A stretch of 22,291 nucleotides of DNA. Origin: Candidatus Rokuibacteriota bacterium. Its GTDB lineage: Bacteria > Methylomirabilota > Methylomirabilia > Rokubacteriales > CSP1-6. The translations under genes were made by a program, and so were the position numbers. The stretch's first letter is position 1; every line of letters begins with the position of its first letter. Under the pieces are notes generated by a model. The model was not told where the DNA came from, did not search any database, and was given only the letters and a program-made list of their open reading frames with translations. Location of the stretch: NCBI GenBank assembly GCA_003221435.1, contig QHRS01000030.1:1-22291 (forward strand). The letters run 5' to 3'. Shown piece by piece: positions 14,720 to 21,562 of the stretch.

Positions 14720-15433
14720 GTGAGCCCGACCCACGCGACCGCGCGGTTCGCAGGAGTGCTCTACCTCCTGTTCGCGATCCTGGCCGTTGTCGGCTACATG
14801 GTGATTCCCGGCCGGTTCGTGGTTGCCGGTGATGCCGCGGCGACGGCTACCCGGATCACGGAGGGAGTCACGCTCTACCGTGTGGGCATCCTGGCCGCAC
14901 TCGCCGGGCACGTGCTGTTCATCTTCCTGGTCCTTGCGCTCTACGAGCTTTTCAAGGACGTCGACCGGAATCAGGCTCGGCTGATGGTGGTGCTGGTGTG
15001 CGTCGGAGCGACTGCCGAGATCGTCAACCTCGCCAACCGCATGGCGCCGCTCGTGCTCTTGAGCGACGTCGGCCCCGCGCCGGCGCTCACGAGGCCGCAA
15101 CTCGAGCTCCTTTCGCTCGGGTTTCTGCGGCTGGGCAACAGCCTGGCTCAACTCCTGACGGTCTTCTGGGGCCTGTGGCTGTTCCCATTCGGCATGCTGA
15201 CGATCAGATCCGGTTTCTTCCCGAAGGTGCTTGGCGTTCTGCTGTTGATCTCCGGCGTCGCCTACGTCGTGACGTGCGTGGTACGTCTCGTGTTTCCCGC
15301 GCAGTTCCACGTCATCGCGCCGATCGTGAGCCCGTTGTACCTCGGCGAGGTGGTGATGGTGCTGTGGCTTCCCATCATGGGCGCAAGGGTGCCGGCGAGG
15401 GCGAAAACATCCATTCCCATCAGCACACCCTGA
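14720..15433 (+). CDS. DUF4386 family membrane protein (second tandem copy)
   Basis: This 237-residue paralogue of the previous protein also has six membrane segments and the family signatures R-F-A-G-V-L-Y-L-L-F-A-I near the N-terminus, R-S-G-F-F-P-K-V-L-G-V-L-L-L-I-S-G-V-A-Y and G-E-V-V-M-V-L-W-L at the end. GTG 14720 was chosen because GGAGGA lies 4 bases upstream; TTG 14708 is in frame but overlaps that site. The stop codon at 15431-15433 directly abuts or overlaps the nucleotidyltransferase remnant that follows. Cellular role is unknown. Confidence 0.9.
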   Translation: MSPTHATARFAGVLYLLFAILAVVGYMVIPGRFVVAGDAAATATRITEGVTLYRVGILAALAGHVLFIFLVLALYELFKDVDRNQARLMVVLVCVGATAEIVNLANRMAPLVLLSDVGPAPALTRPQLELLSLGFLRLGNSLAQLLTVFWGLWLFPFGMLTIRSGFFPKVLGVLLLISGVAYVVTCVVRLVFPAQFHVIAPIVSPLYLGEVVMVLWLPIMGARVPARAKTSIPISTP

Positions 15434-15700
15434 GTGCACTCACGGACGCGCTCGACGAAATCCTGGGCGCAAGCCTCGTGGGGGTCTATCTTTACGGCTC
15501 GCTCACCCAGGGCGCCTTCGATCCCACGATCAATCAGCGACGTGGATTGTCTCGCCGTGGTGCGGCGCGACCTCAACAGAGCACGCTTGCGGAAGCTGCG
15601 GACCTGGCTCGCCGGGACCGCGCGTTCGGATCCATGGATGCACCGCGTCCATATGCAGGTGCTCGTCCGGGGCCGCCTGCTCCGCCCTGACACCCGCGGC
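15430..15700 (+). pseudogene. Nucleotidyltransferase-like fragment, frameshifted and truncated
   Basis: One frame (from about 15430) encodes A-L-T-D-A-L-D-E-I-L-G-A, then L-V-G-V-Y-L-Y-G-S-L-T-Q-G-A-F-D-P-T-I, and the next frame continues S-D-V-D-C-L-A-V-V-R-R-D-L. Together they give the nucleotidyltransferase active-site signature G-S-x10-D-x-D seen in aminoglycoside adenylyltransferase-like and minimal nucleotidyltransferases. The break falls on a tandem ATCA duplication at 15529-15536; removing one copy restores a continuous frame. Homology fades around 15690, where the frame runs into a DJ-1/PfpI domain, so the C-terminal part of the enzyme is missing. No clear start signal is visible; it begins at the stop of the DUF4386 gene. 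Confidence 0.72.
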
Positions 15701-16390
15701 ACCACCAGCGGCTGGCCCGTGGGTTTCTGGTGGAGCGAGCTGACTCACCCCTACCTCGCCTTCGAGGAGCAGGGCTACGCGATCGAAGTGTTCAGTCCGC
15801 GGGGCGGCAAGTGCGATGCCGACGCCATGAGTGATCCGCGCGACGCGAGCGGATATTCGGCGACCGACCTGATCACGATGGGATTCATCGCGACCCCCCG
15901 GCTCGCCAGCCTGATCGAACGGACGAAGAACGTCACGGATCTCGACGTCGCCGCTTTCGACGCGATCGTCGTTGCCGGGGGACAAGCCCCGATGTTCACC
16001 TACGACAAGGAAACCGCGTTGCAACGCGTCTTCGTGGGCTTCTACGAAGCGGGTAAAGTCGCCGCCGTCCTGTGCCACGGTGTCGCCATCCTGCGCTACG
16101 CGCGGCTCTCGAACGGCGACCTGCTGGCGAAGGGCCGGACCGTCACCGGGTTCGCCAACGTCGAGGAGGACTTCGCGGACAACGCGGTGTGGGAGATGGG
16201 AGCGTTGTCCCGCGACAAGCACGTCATGCCGTGGCGCATCGAGGACGAGCTGAAGAAGATCGGGGCCAACTACATCCAGGCCGGCATGTGGCGGGCCTTC
16301 GCGGTTCGCGACGGCAACCTGATCACCGGCCAGCAGAACTTCTCCGGCGCCGAGACGGCCCGGCGAGTGATCGAGGCCCTCGGCCAATAG
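15434..16390 (+). CDS. DJ-1/PfpI-family protein fused to nucleotidyltransferase remnant
   Basis: The open frame from GTG 15434 has 318 codons. Residues 1-33 are nonsense created by the upstream frameshift, 34-89 are the nucleotidyltransferase tail, and from about residue 90 the sequence is a type-1 glutamine-amidotransferase-like DJ-1/PfpI domain: S-G-W-P-V-G-F-W-W-S-E-L-T-H-P-Y, G-Y-A-I-E-V-F-S-P-R-G-G, G-G-Q-A-P-M-F, nucleophile Cys214-His215 in A-V-L-C-H-G-V-A, and L-I-T-G-Q-Q-N-F-S-G near the end. Family members normally start with a beta strand about 10-15 residues before the G-W-P-V-G-F-W-W segment; here that strand is replaced by the fused fragment. Real translation may begin at ATG 15638 or 15653. 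Many relatives are called chaperones or deglycases; activity here is doubtful because the N-terminus is altered. Confidence 0.75.
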   Translation: MHSRTRSTKSWAQASWGSIFTARSPRAPSIPRSISDVDCLAVVRRDLNRARLRKLRTWLAGTARSDPWMHRVHMQVLVRGRLLRPDTRGTTSGWPVGFWWSELTHPYLAFEEQGYAIEVFSPRGGKCDADAMSDPRDASGYSATDLITMGFIATPRLASLIERTKNVTDLDVAAFDAIVVAGGQAPMFTYDKETALQRVFVGFYEAGKVAAVLCHGVAILRYARLSNGDLLAKGRTVTGFANVEEDFADNAVWEMGALSRDKHVMPWRIEDELKKIGANYIQAGMWRAFAVRDGNLITGQQNFSGAETARRVIEALGQ

Positions 16391-16444
16391 GGGCCGCGCT
16401 CGCGCCGCTCGCGACGGGGCGCGGCGGAAGCCGCTCGCGGCGCG

Positions 16445-16528
16445 CAGCATCACATCGAAGAGTGGGCGTACATGACACCCACGAACGAGCCGGCCCGCGC
16501 CCACATCGACCTGGTGCGCACGAGGTGA
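16445..16528 (+). pseudogene. Possible orphan C-terminal coding tail
   Basis: In the 260-base gap after the PfpI stop, the frame from 16445 reads H-H-I-E-E-W-A-Y-M-T-P-T, then H-I-D-L-V-R-T-R and a TGA stop at 16526-16528. The composition looks like the end of a real protein rather than random GC-rich sequence, yet there is no start and I do not recognise a family. It may be what is left of a deleted gene. The rest of the gap shows only a repeated GCCGCTCGCG (16404-16413 and 16430-16439). Confidence 0.25.
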
Positions 16529-16650
16529 GCTGGATCGTGCGCGCCGTCCCGCGCGCTGATCTCGGTTGCCGGCTCCCCGCCCGGGGTCTAGCCTTTCCAC
16601 AGACGTAAAGGCCGAGGGCTTCCACACGGCCGGCGCTAACGGAGGACCCC

Positions 16651-17475
16651 ATGCGTACCGCGGCGGCGAAGTTTCTGATCGGGACTCTGGCCGTCCTGGG
16701 TGCCGCAGTTCCGAGCCTGCTTCGCGCTCAGATCAGTGACCCCGTTCCCTACCGGATGGCCCCCGGCTCCGTGCAGGAATACGGGTGCTTCGGACCGTGC
16801 GCCTGCGCCGTGATCATCTCGGGACCTGTCACCGGCAGCTTCGCGCTCTACCGAACCAGCGTCGATCCGCTCTACAGCCATTATGCGCTGATCGACATCA
16901 ACTGGACCTACGCGACCGGGGATACCGGGACCGAGTTCACGGCCCATGCCACCGGCCGTGGCACGTACGACATCGGTGGAGAGGTGGCGACCATGCAACG
17001 CATGACGCTGGACCTGCTCATCGACGATCCCCGGCTGCCACCGTTCCCGCAGCACTACGACAGCGGTCTGGTTCCCGTTCACGCGACGTTCCCGGCGATC
17101 GACGTCGAGACGCATCTCAAGATCGACTCCTGCCGCGACTCGGTGTTTCGCGTGGTCGCGAAGCCCTTTGGCGCCGCCGCGGTGGAACCGGGGTGGAGCG
17201 GGCGCCTGATCCGGGCGACGACTCCCAATCCGCTGCGCAGCGAGCTGGACATCCTGTTCGAGGCTCCGGCCGCGGGCCACGCTCGCGTGGAGATCATGGA
17301 CCTGCACGGGCGGCGGGTGGCGAGTCTGCTCGATGGGGAAGTCGGCGCGGGTCTTCACTCGCTGCACTGGAACGGCCACAACGCCGCCGGTGCCGATCCC
17401 GGAGCGGGGATCTTCTGGATCGAGGCATGGGCAGGGAGTCGCACCGATCACGAGCGGATCGTTCGGCTCCGGTAG
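16651..17475 (+). CDS. Secreted protein with C-terminal FlgD-Ig-like domain
   Basis: The 274-residue protein begins with a signal peptide (hydrophobic core about 8-24, likely cleavage after L-R-A at 26). A central beta-rich region (about 40-172), which I do not recognise, carries a cysteine motif C-F-G-P-C-A-C (46-52) and another Cys at 161. Residues about 186-274 match the FlgD-Ig/T9SS-type-A-like repeat common at the C-termini of exported proteins in several deep bacterial lineages: P-N-P-L-R-S-E-L-D-I-L-F-E, V-E-I-M-D-L-H-G-R-R-V-A-S-L-L-D-G, G-L-H-S-L-H-W-N-G and G-I-F-W-I-E. GGAGGA lies just upstream of the ATG. It is probably exported to the surface or medium; whether the C-terminal domain is a sorting signal in this organism is unknown. 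Confidence 0.85.
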   Translation: MRTAAAKFLIGTLAVLGAAVPSLLRAQISDPVPYRMAPGSVQEYGCFGPCACAVIISGPVTGSFALYRTSVDPLYSHYALIDINWTYATGDTGTEFTAHATGRGTYDIGGEVATMQRMTLDLLIDDPRLPPFPQHYDSGLVPVHATFPAIDVETHLKIDSCRDSVFRVVAKPFGAAAVEPGWSGRLIRATTPNPLRSELDILFEAPAAGHARVEIMDLHGRRVASLLDGEVGAGLHSLHWNGHNAAGADPGAGIFWIEAWAGSRTDHERIVRLR

Positions 17476-17493
17476 CCGATTCGAACGGCCCCC

Positions 17494-17763
17494 CGAGTGA
17501 TCGTCCATCTGGCCGACGATGGCCTCGCCTCGGCGGCGCACCTTACGGCCAGGGACGAGGGTGTCCACCAGGTGTGCATCTGGACGCCGGACAAGGATCT
17601 CGCCCAATGTGTCGTCGGGGACCGCGGTGGTGCAGGTCGATCGCAGAGCGGCCAGATTCGCGATGCGAACGGCGTTCGCGCCAAGTACGGTGTCGCGCCC
17701 GAGTCGATTCCGGATTACCTCGCCCTCGTGGGCGACGCGGCGGACGGCTACCCCGGATTCCAG
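17494..17763 (+). pseudogene. 5'-3' exonuclease (FEN/Pol I exonuclease-like) internal fragment
   Basis: The plus strand encodes L-A-D-D-G-L-A-S-A-A, then I-W-T-P-D-K-D-L-A-Q-C-V-V-G-D-R, R-A-K-Y-G-V-A-P-E-S-I-P-D-Y-L-A-L-V-G-D and A-A-D-G-Y-P-G. The A-D-D, T-P-D-K-D and G-D-x-x-D-G-x-P-G elements are the metal-binding core of flap-type 5'-3' exonucleases. The beginning and end of the protein are missing. A short stretch near 17628-17650 shifts frame: V-V-Q-V-D-R-R reads in the neighbouring frame, implying one inserted and one lost base. The piece follows the stop of the secreted-protein gene in the same frame and ends where an inverted sigma-factor fragment begins, so it is a decayed relic, not a working gene. 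Confidence 0.8.
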
Positions 17764-18045
17764 CCGCGGTCGCCGTGCGCCCCACGATGGGAGCGATCTC
17801 GTCGAAGGGAACGGCGAAGACGTCGTGCAGCACGAACGCGAGCCGCTCGGCGGGAGTCAGAGTGTCGAGCACCAGGAGCAGCGCGAGGCCGACCGAATCG
17901 GCCAGCAGTGTTCCGTGCTCGGGGTGGGTTGCGTCCTCGCGGCTCACGCTCGGGCCGACGTGACAACGGGCTGGATCCTCGGGTCCTGACGGTCCCTATC
18001 GACAAGGCGTAGCCACGGGGGACGCCGTCGGGATTTCGGACCGCG
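17761..18045 (-). pseudogene. ECF sigma factor (SigJ-like) fragment
   Basis: The minus strand reads H-P-E-H-G-T-L-L-A-D-S-V-G-L-A-L-L, then L-D-T-L-T-P-A-E-R-L-A-F-V-L-H-D-V-F-A-V-P-F-D-E-I-A-P-I-V-G-R-T. This is the region 4 start of SigJ-type ECF sigma factors. The expected continuation (the recognition helix and the SnoaL-like tail) is absent; at about 17760 the sequence becomes the oppositely oriented exonuclease fragment. Upstream, a different frame gives D-P-R-I-Q-P-V-V-T-S-A, fitting the linker between regions 2 and 4, so a frameshift near 17945 also splits the relic. Region 2 is missing. The extent beyond 17947 is less certain than the region 4 core. Confidence 0.72.
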
Positions 18046-18084
18046 GGCCGTTAGCGCGAGGTCGGCAACGCCCTGAGCTTGAGG

Positions 18085-18090
18085 TAGATT
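18085..18090 (+). promoter_or_regulatory. Possible -10 element just upstream of the TPR kinase start
   Basis: TAGATT at 18085-18090 ends 6 bases before ATG 18097, a spacing that would put transcription start on or beside the start codon. TCGGCA at 18062-18067 is a weak -35 at 17-base spacing. GAGG at 18081-18084 could instead be a distant ribosome binding site, so the leaderless reading is tentative. Confidence 0.33.
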
Positions 18091-18096
18091 CGGGCG

Positions 18097-20376
18097 ATGG
18101 TGATGACCCGCGGTACCCGCCTCGGCACCTACGAGATCCTCGCGCCGCTCGGGGCGGGCGGCATGGGCGAGGTGTATCGCGCGAAGGACACGCGGCTCGG
18201 GCGTGACATAGCACTCAAGGTGCTGCCCGAAGCGTTCGCCCGCGATGCCGGGCGGCTGGCCCGGTTCGAGCACGAGGCACGGACGGTCGCTGGGCTCAAC
18301 CATCCGAACATCGTCGTGCTCCATTCGGTGGAAGAGGACAACGGCGTTCGCTTCCTGACGATGGAGCTGGTCGAAGGCGAACGCCTCGACCGGCTGCTGA
18401 GCCACGGCGGACTGCCGGTGTCGCGAGTCGTGGACCTCGGAATCGCGCTCTCGGATGCCCTGGTGGCGGCGCACGAGCGCGGCGTCGTGCATCGGGACCT
18501 GAAGCCGGCGAACGTGATGGTGACGCGCGAGGGGCGGGTGAAGGTGCTGGACTTCGGGCTGGCGAAGCTCGAGTCATCGGAGCCGGGCCTGGACGCGACG
18601 CAGGCGGCGACGAGGGTGACGCCGCTCTCGACTCCCGGGCAAGTGGTGGGCACGGTGCCGTACATGGCGCCGGAGCAGGTCCGTGGCGACGCGGTCGATG
18701 CAAGGACGGACCTGTTCGCGCTGGGGATCATGCTCTATGAGCTCGTCGCCGGGCACCGACCCTTCTACGGGGCGACGCCGGCGGACGTGAGCTCTGCCAT
18801 CCTTCGCGACACGCCGCAGCCGCTCGCGAACGTCCGGGCCGACCTCCCGGCCGACCTCGATCGCATCGTCGGGCGCTGCCTCCAGAAGGAACCGCGCGCC
18901 AGGTTCCAGACGGCCCTCGAGCTGTGCCACGAGCTTCGCCGACTGAAGCAGACCGGGGAGAGCGTCACGCCCTCCCCGCCGGCGGGGCGGGACGACATCC
19001 GTTCGCTGGCGGTGCTCCCGCTCGACAATGTTTCGCGCGACCGCGCCCAGGAGTACTTCGCCGACGGGATGACCGAGGCGCTGATCTCGGAACTCGCGCG
19101 CCTGAAGGCGCTGCGGGTCATCTCGCGCACGTCGGCCATGAAGTACAAGGGGGTCCAAAAGGCCCTGCCGGAGATTGCGCGCGAGCTGAGCGTGGACGCG
19201 ATCCTCGAGGGTTCGGCGCTCCTCGTCGGCAAGCGCGTGCGTGTCACGGTGCAGCTCGTCTCTGCGAGGACGGATGAGATGCTGTGGGCCGACCGCTACG
19301 ACGGGGAGATCGAGGACGTGCTCGACCTGCAGAGCCGGATCGCGGCCACCGTGGCGAAGGAGATCGCGGTGCAGGTGACGCCGCACGAGGTGACGCACCT
19401 CGCGAAACGGCGCCCCGTCAACCCGGAAGCCCACGTCGAGTACCTGAAGGGGCGACATACCGCCGCCGCCGCCTCCCCACAGGCCATCGAGCTGAGCCTG
19501 CGGCACTTTCAGCGCGCGCTCGAGCTCGACCCCAAGCATGCCCCCGCCTGGGCCGGGATCGCGTACTGTCACATCGCGCGCGCCGGCCGCGGAATGGCTC
19601 CCGCGGCCGAAGCGAACGCGCAGGCCCGCGCGGCCGCGATGCAGGCGCTGGAGCTGGACGATTCCGTGGCTCAGGCCTACGCCGCGCTGGGGACGGTCGC
19701 GGTGTGGGAGATGGATCTGAAGGGAGCCATCCGCTACCTGGAGCGTGCGATCGATATGGACCCCGGATCGACCGGAGCGTACGTCGCCCTCGGGCGCCTC
19801 TATTACTGCTCCGAACGTCACCGCGAAGCGCAGGAGGCGATGTTGCGGGCGCTCAGCCTCGACCCGTTGTCGATGCTGATCCACACGAGCGTCGGGGATG
19901 CGTACTACTACGCCCGCGAATACGAGCGCTCGCTCGTCTACTACCGCAAGGCGGTCGAGCTCGATCCCCGCTTCGACGGCGCGCACACGGACCTGGCGCG
20001 CTCGCTCGAAGCGCTGGGCCGTTTCGAGGAGGCCCGGGGCGAGTACGAGGAAGGCCGGCGCGTGAGCGGCGGCATCGCCGGCCCGTCGTTCGGCCTCGCC
20101 CATCTCGAAGCCCGGAGCGGGAACGAGGCGGCGGCGCGGAGGATCCTACAGGAACTGATCGACGCCCGGACCCACCGCGTCGTCTCGTCGTGGGGCATCG
20201 CCGCCCTCCACGCGAGCCTCCACGACGTGGACGAAGCCTTCCGCTGGCTCGACGTCGCGGTGGAGGAACACGCAACGGGGCTCATCTTTCTGCGCGTCCA
20301 CCCGCGCCTCGATCCGATCCGGCAGGATCTCCGCTACCAGTCCTTGCTACGGAGACTGGGGCTCGATGCCGCTTGA
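18097..20376 (+). CDS. Serine/threonine protein kinase with TolB/FlgO-like and TPR domains
   Basis: The 759-residue protein has a full Hanks-type kinase domain at about residues 10-285: glycine loop G-A-G-G-M-G (19-24), Lys41 in I-A-L-K-V-L, H-R-D-L-K-P-A-N (132-139), D-F-G (152-154), Y-M-A-P-E-Q (189-194). No transmembrane helix follows, unlike the kinase at 1234. Residues about 300-425 are the domain often found in kinase- and cyclase-linked TPR proteins (S-L-A-V-L-P-L-D-N-V, Y-F-A-D-G-M-T-E-A-L-I-S-E-L, I-L-E-G-S). Residues about 430-755 contain several TPR-like units ending in A-L-E-L-D-P, A-I-D-M-D-P and A-V-E-L-D-P. It is probably cytoplasmic, with the TPR part binding partner proteins. 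It precedes the aldo/keto reductase gene by 27 bases, so the two are likely co-transcribed. ATG 18103 is an alternative start. Confidence 0.95.
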   Translation: MVMTRGTRLGTYEILAPLGAGGMGEVYRAKDTRLGRDIALKVLPEAFARDAGRLARFEHEARTVAGLNHPNIVVLHSVEEDNGVRFLTMELVEGERLDRLLSHGGLPVSRVVDLGIALSDALVAAHERGVVHRDLKPANVMVTREGRVKVLDFGLAKLESSEPGLDATQAATRVTPLSTPGQVVGTVPYMAPEQVRGDAVDARTDLFALGIMLYELVAGHRPFYGATPADVSSAILRDTPQPLANVRADLPADLDRIVGRCLQKEPRARFQTALELCHELRRLKQTGESVTPSPPAGRDDIRSLAVLPLDNVSRDRAQEYFADGMTEALISELARLKALRVISRTSAMKYKGVQKALPEIARELSVDAILEGSALLVGKRVRVTVQLVSARTDEMLWADRYDGEIEDVLDLQSRIAATVAKEIAVQVTPHEVTHLAKRRPVNPEAHVEYLKGRHTAAAASPQAIELSLRHFQRALELDPKHAPAWAGIAYCHIARAGRGMAPAAEANAQARAAAMQALELDDSVAQAYAALGTVAVWEMDLKGAIRYLERAIDMDPGSTGAYVALGRLYYCSERHREAQEAMLRALSLDPLSMLIHTSVGDAYYYAREYERSLVYYRKAVELDPRFDGAHTDLARSLEALGRFEEARGEYEEGRRVSGGIAGPSFGLAHLEARSGNEAAARRILQELIDARTHRVVSSWGIAALHASLHDVDEAFRWLDVAVEEHATGLIFLRVHPRLDPIRQDLRYQSLLRRLGLDAA

Positions 20377-20403
20377 GGTCAATGGTGCCTTGAAGGAGAT
20401 GCC

Positions 20404-21399
20404 ATGAAGAAGCGAAGACTTGGGAACAGTGGCCTCGAGGTCTCGGCTGTCGGGCTCGGCTGTATGGGGATGAGCCAGTCCTACGGCACCCCGGAGGAGC
20501 GCGACGAACGCGAGTCCATCGCCACCATTCATCGGGCCATCGAGCTCGGCGTGACGTTCTTCGACACGGCCGAGGCGTACGGGCCTTTCTCGAACGAGGC
20601 GCTGCTGGCCCGCGCGCTCGAAGGGAAGCGCGACCAAGTCGTCATCGCAACAAAGTTCGGCTTCAAGTTCGACGAGAACGGTGCCGTCACGGGCATGGAC
20701 AGCCGGCCGGAGCACATCCGCGAGGCGGTGGAGGGCTCGCTTCGTCGGCTGCAGACGGACCACATCGATCTGCTCTATCAGCACCGTGTGGATCCAGCGG
20801 TGCCGATCGAGGACGTCGTTGGCACCATGGCGGAACTCATTCGGGAAGGCGAGGTGCGTTTCCTCGGCCTCTCCGAAGCCGGAGAGAGAACGATCCGCCG
20901 CGCGCACGCCGTGCATCCGATCTCCGCGCTCCAGAGCGAGTACTCGCTGTGGGAGCGAAACCTCGAGCCGCGAATCATCCCGTTACTGCGCGAAATCGGC
21001 ATCGGCCTCGTCCCATTCGCGCCGCTCGGCCGCGGCTTCCTTACGGGGTCGGTGAAGCGCGCCGAGGAGTATCCGGAGGGCGACTTCCGCCGCAACGATC
21101 CGCGTTACCAGGGTGAGAACTTCGACGCCAACATGCGGGCCGCCTCGGCCGTGCGCGAGCTGGCCGCGCGGAAAGGGACGACCCCGGGCCAGATCGCGCT
21201 CGCCTGGCTACTGCACAAAGGGCTGGACATCGTGCCGATTCCCGGCACCAAGCGGCGGCGCTACCTGGAGGAGAACGCGGGCGCCGCAGCCGTAACGCTC
21301 AGCACCGAGGAAATTGCCGTGCTCGACGCGGCGCTTCGCCCGGAGAACGTATCCGGGCCGCGCTACGGCGAGAAGCAGATGGCGCAGGTCGACCGCTGA
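20404..21399 (+). CDS. Aldo/keto reductase
   Basis: The 331-residue protein is a complete aldo/keto reductase of the short TIM-barrel type: N-terminal R-R-L-G-N-S-G-L-E-V-S-A-V-G-L-G-C-M-G-M, catalytic tetrad Asp54, Tyr59, Lys84 and His127 (F-F-D-T-A-E-A-Y-G, A-T-K-F-G, Y-Q-H-R-V-D), and the cofactor end P-I-P-G-T-K-R-R-R-Y-L-E-E-N. Such enzymes reduce aldehydes and ketones with NADPH in the cytoplasm. AAGGAG lies 5 bases upstream of ATG 20404. The start is 27 bases after the TPR kinase stop. The natural substrate is unknown; the G-C-M-G-M motif is shared with the large group related to yeast and plant AKR13 enzymes. Confidence 0.95.
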   Translation: MKKRRLGNSGLEVSAVGLGCMGMSQSYGTPEERDERESIATIHRAIELGVTFFDTAEAYGPFSNEALLARALEGKRDQVVIATKFGFKFDENGAVTGMDSRPEHIREAVEGSLRRLQTDHIDLLYQHRVDPAVPIEDVVGTMAELIREGEVRFLGLSEAGERTIRRAHAVHPISALQSEYSLWERNLEPRIIPLLREIGIGLVPFAPLGRGFLTGSVKRAEEYPEGDFRRNDPRYQGENFDANMRAASAVRELAARKGTTPGQIALAWLLHKGLDIVPIPGTKRRRYLEENAGAAAVTLSTEEIAVLDAALRPENVSGPRYGEKQMAQVDR

Positions 21400-21501
21400 C
21401 CTGCTTTGTCCCCAGCGACCGGCGCGGTCGGTCGGCTGCGGATCGCGCGTGGGGAATCGAGCGTGGCGCAGCAGGCCTGAGGGGCGTACGCTCGGCGTCA
21501 A

Positions 21502-21521
21502 GCGTATGGAAATTCATACGC
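21502..21521. promoter_or_regulatory. Palindromic operator-like site upstream of the cupin gene
   Basis: GCGTATG at 21502-21508 and CATACGC at 21515-21521 are perfect 7-base inverted arms around the spacer GAAATT. Related half-sites lie on each side: GCGTACGC at 21484-21491 and CATAC again at 21523-21527. TACACT at 21525-21530 could be a -10, so the palindrome would occupy the -35 region. This looks like a binding site for a dimeric regulator that is not encoded in the visible neighbourhood. Confidence 0.5.
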
Positions 21522-21562
21522 CCATACACTAGCAAGAGCGATTTACCCAAGAGGAGATCCCG

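Noticed and set aside
14612..15439. A 275-codon His/Glu-rich minus-strand frame opposite the DUF4386 genes
   Set aside because: Charged, His-rich translations are the usual shadow of Val/Leu-rich membrane protein genes; both DUF4386 genes are well supported.
16636..17607. Minus-strand frame across the secreted protein and exonuclease relic
   Set aside because: No recognisable domain; the plus strand has a signal peptide and FlgD-Ig-like domain across the same bases.
18574..20103. A 509-codon minus-strand open frame opposite the TPR kinase
   Set aside because: The plus strand encodes a complete kinase-TPR protein; the antisense translation is low-complexity and lacks start signals.
21416..21430. 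CGACCG-gcg-CGGTCG hairpin after the aldo/keto reductase
   Set aside because: It is a perfect 6-bp stem but has no T tract and is short for GC-rich DNA, so I do not call it a terminator.
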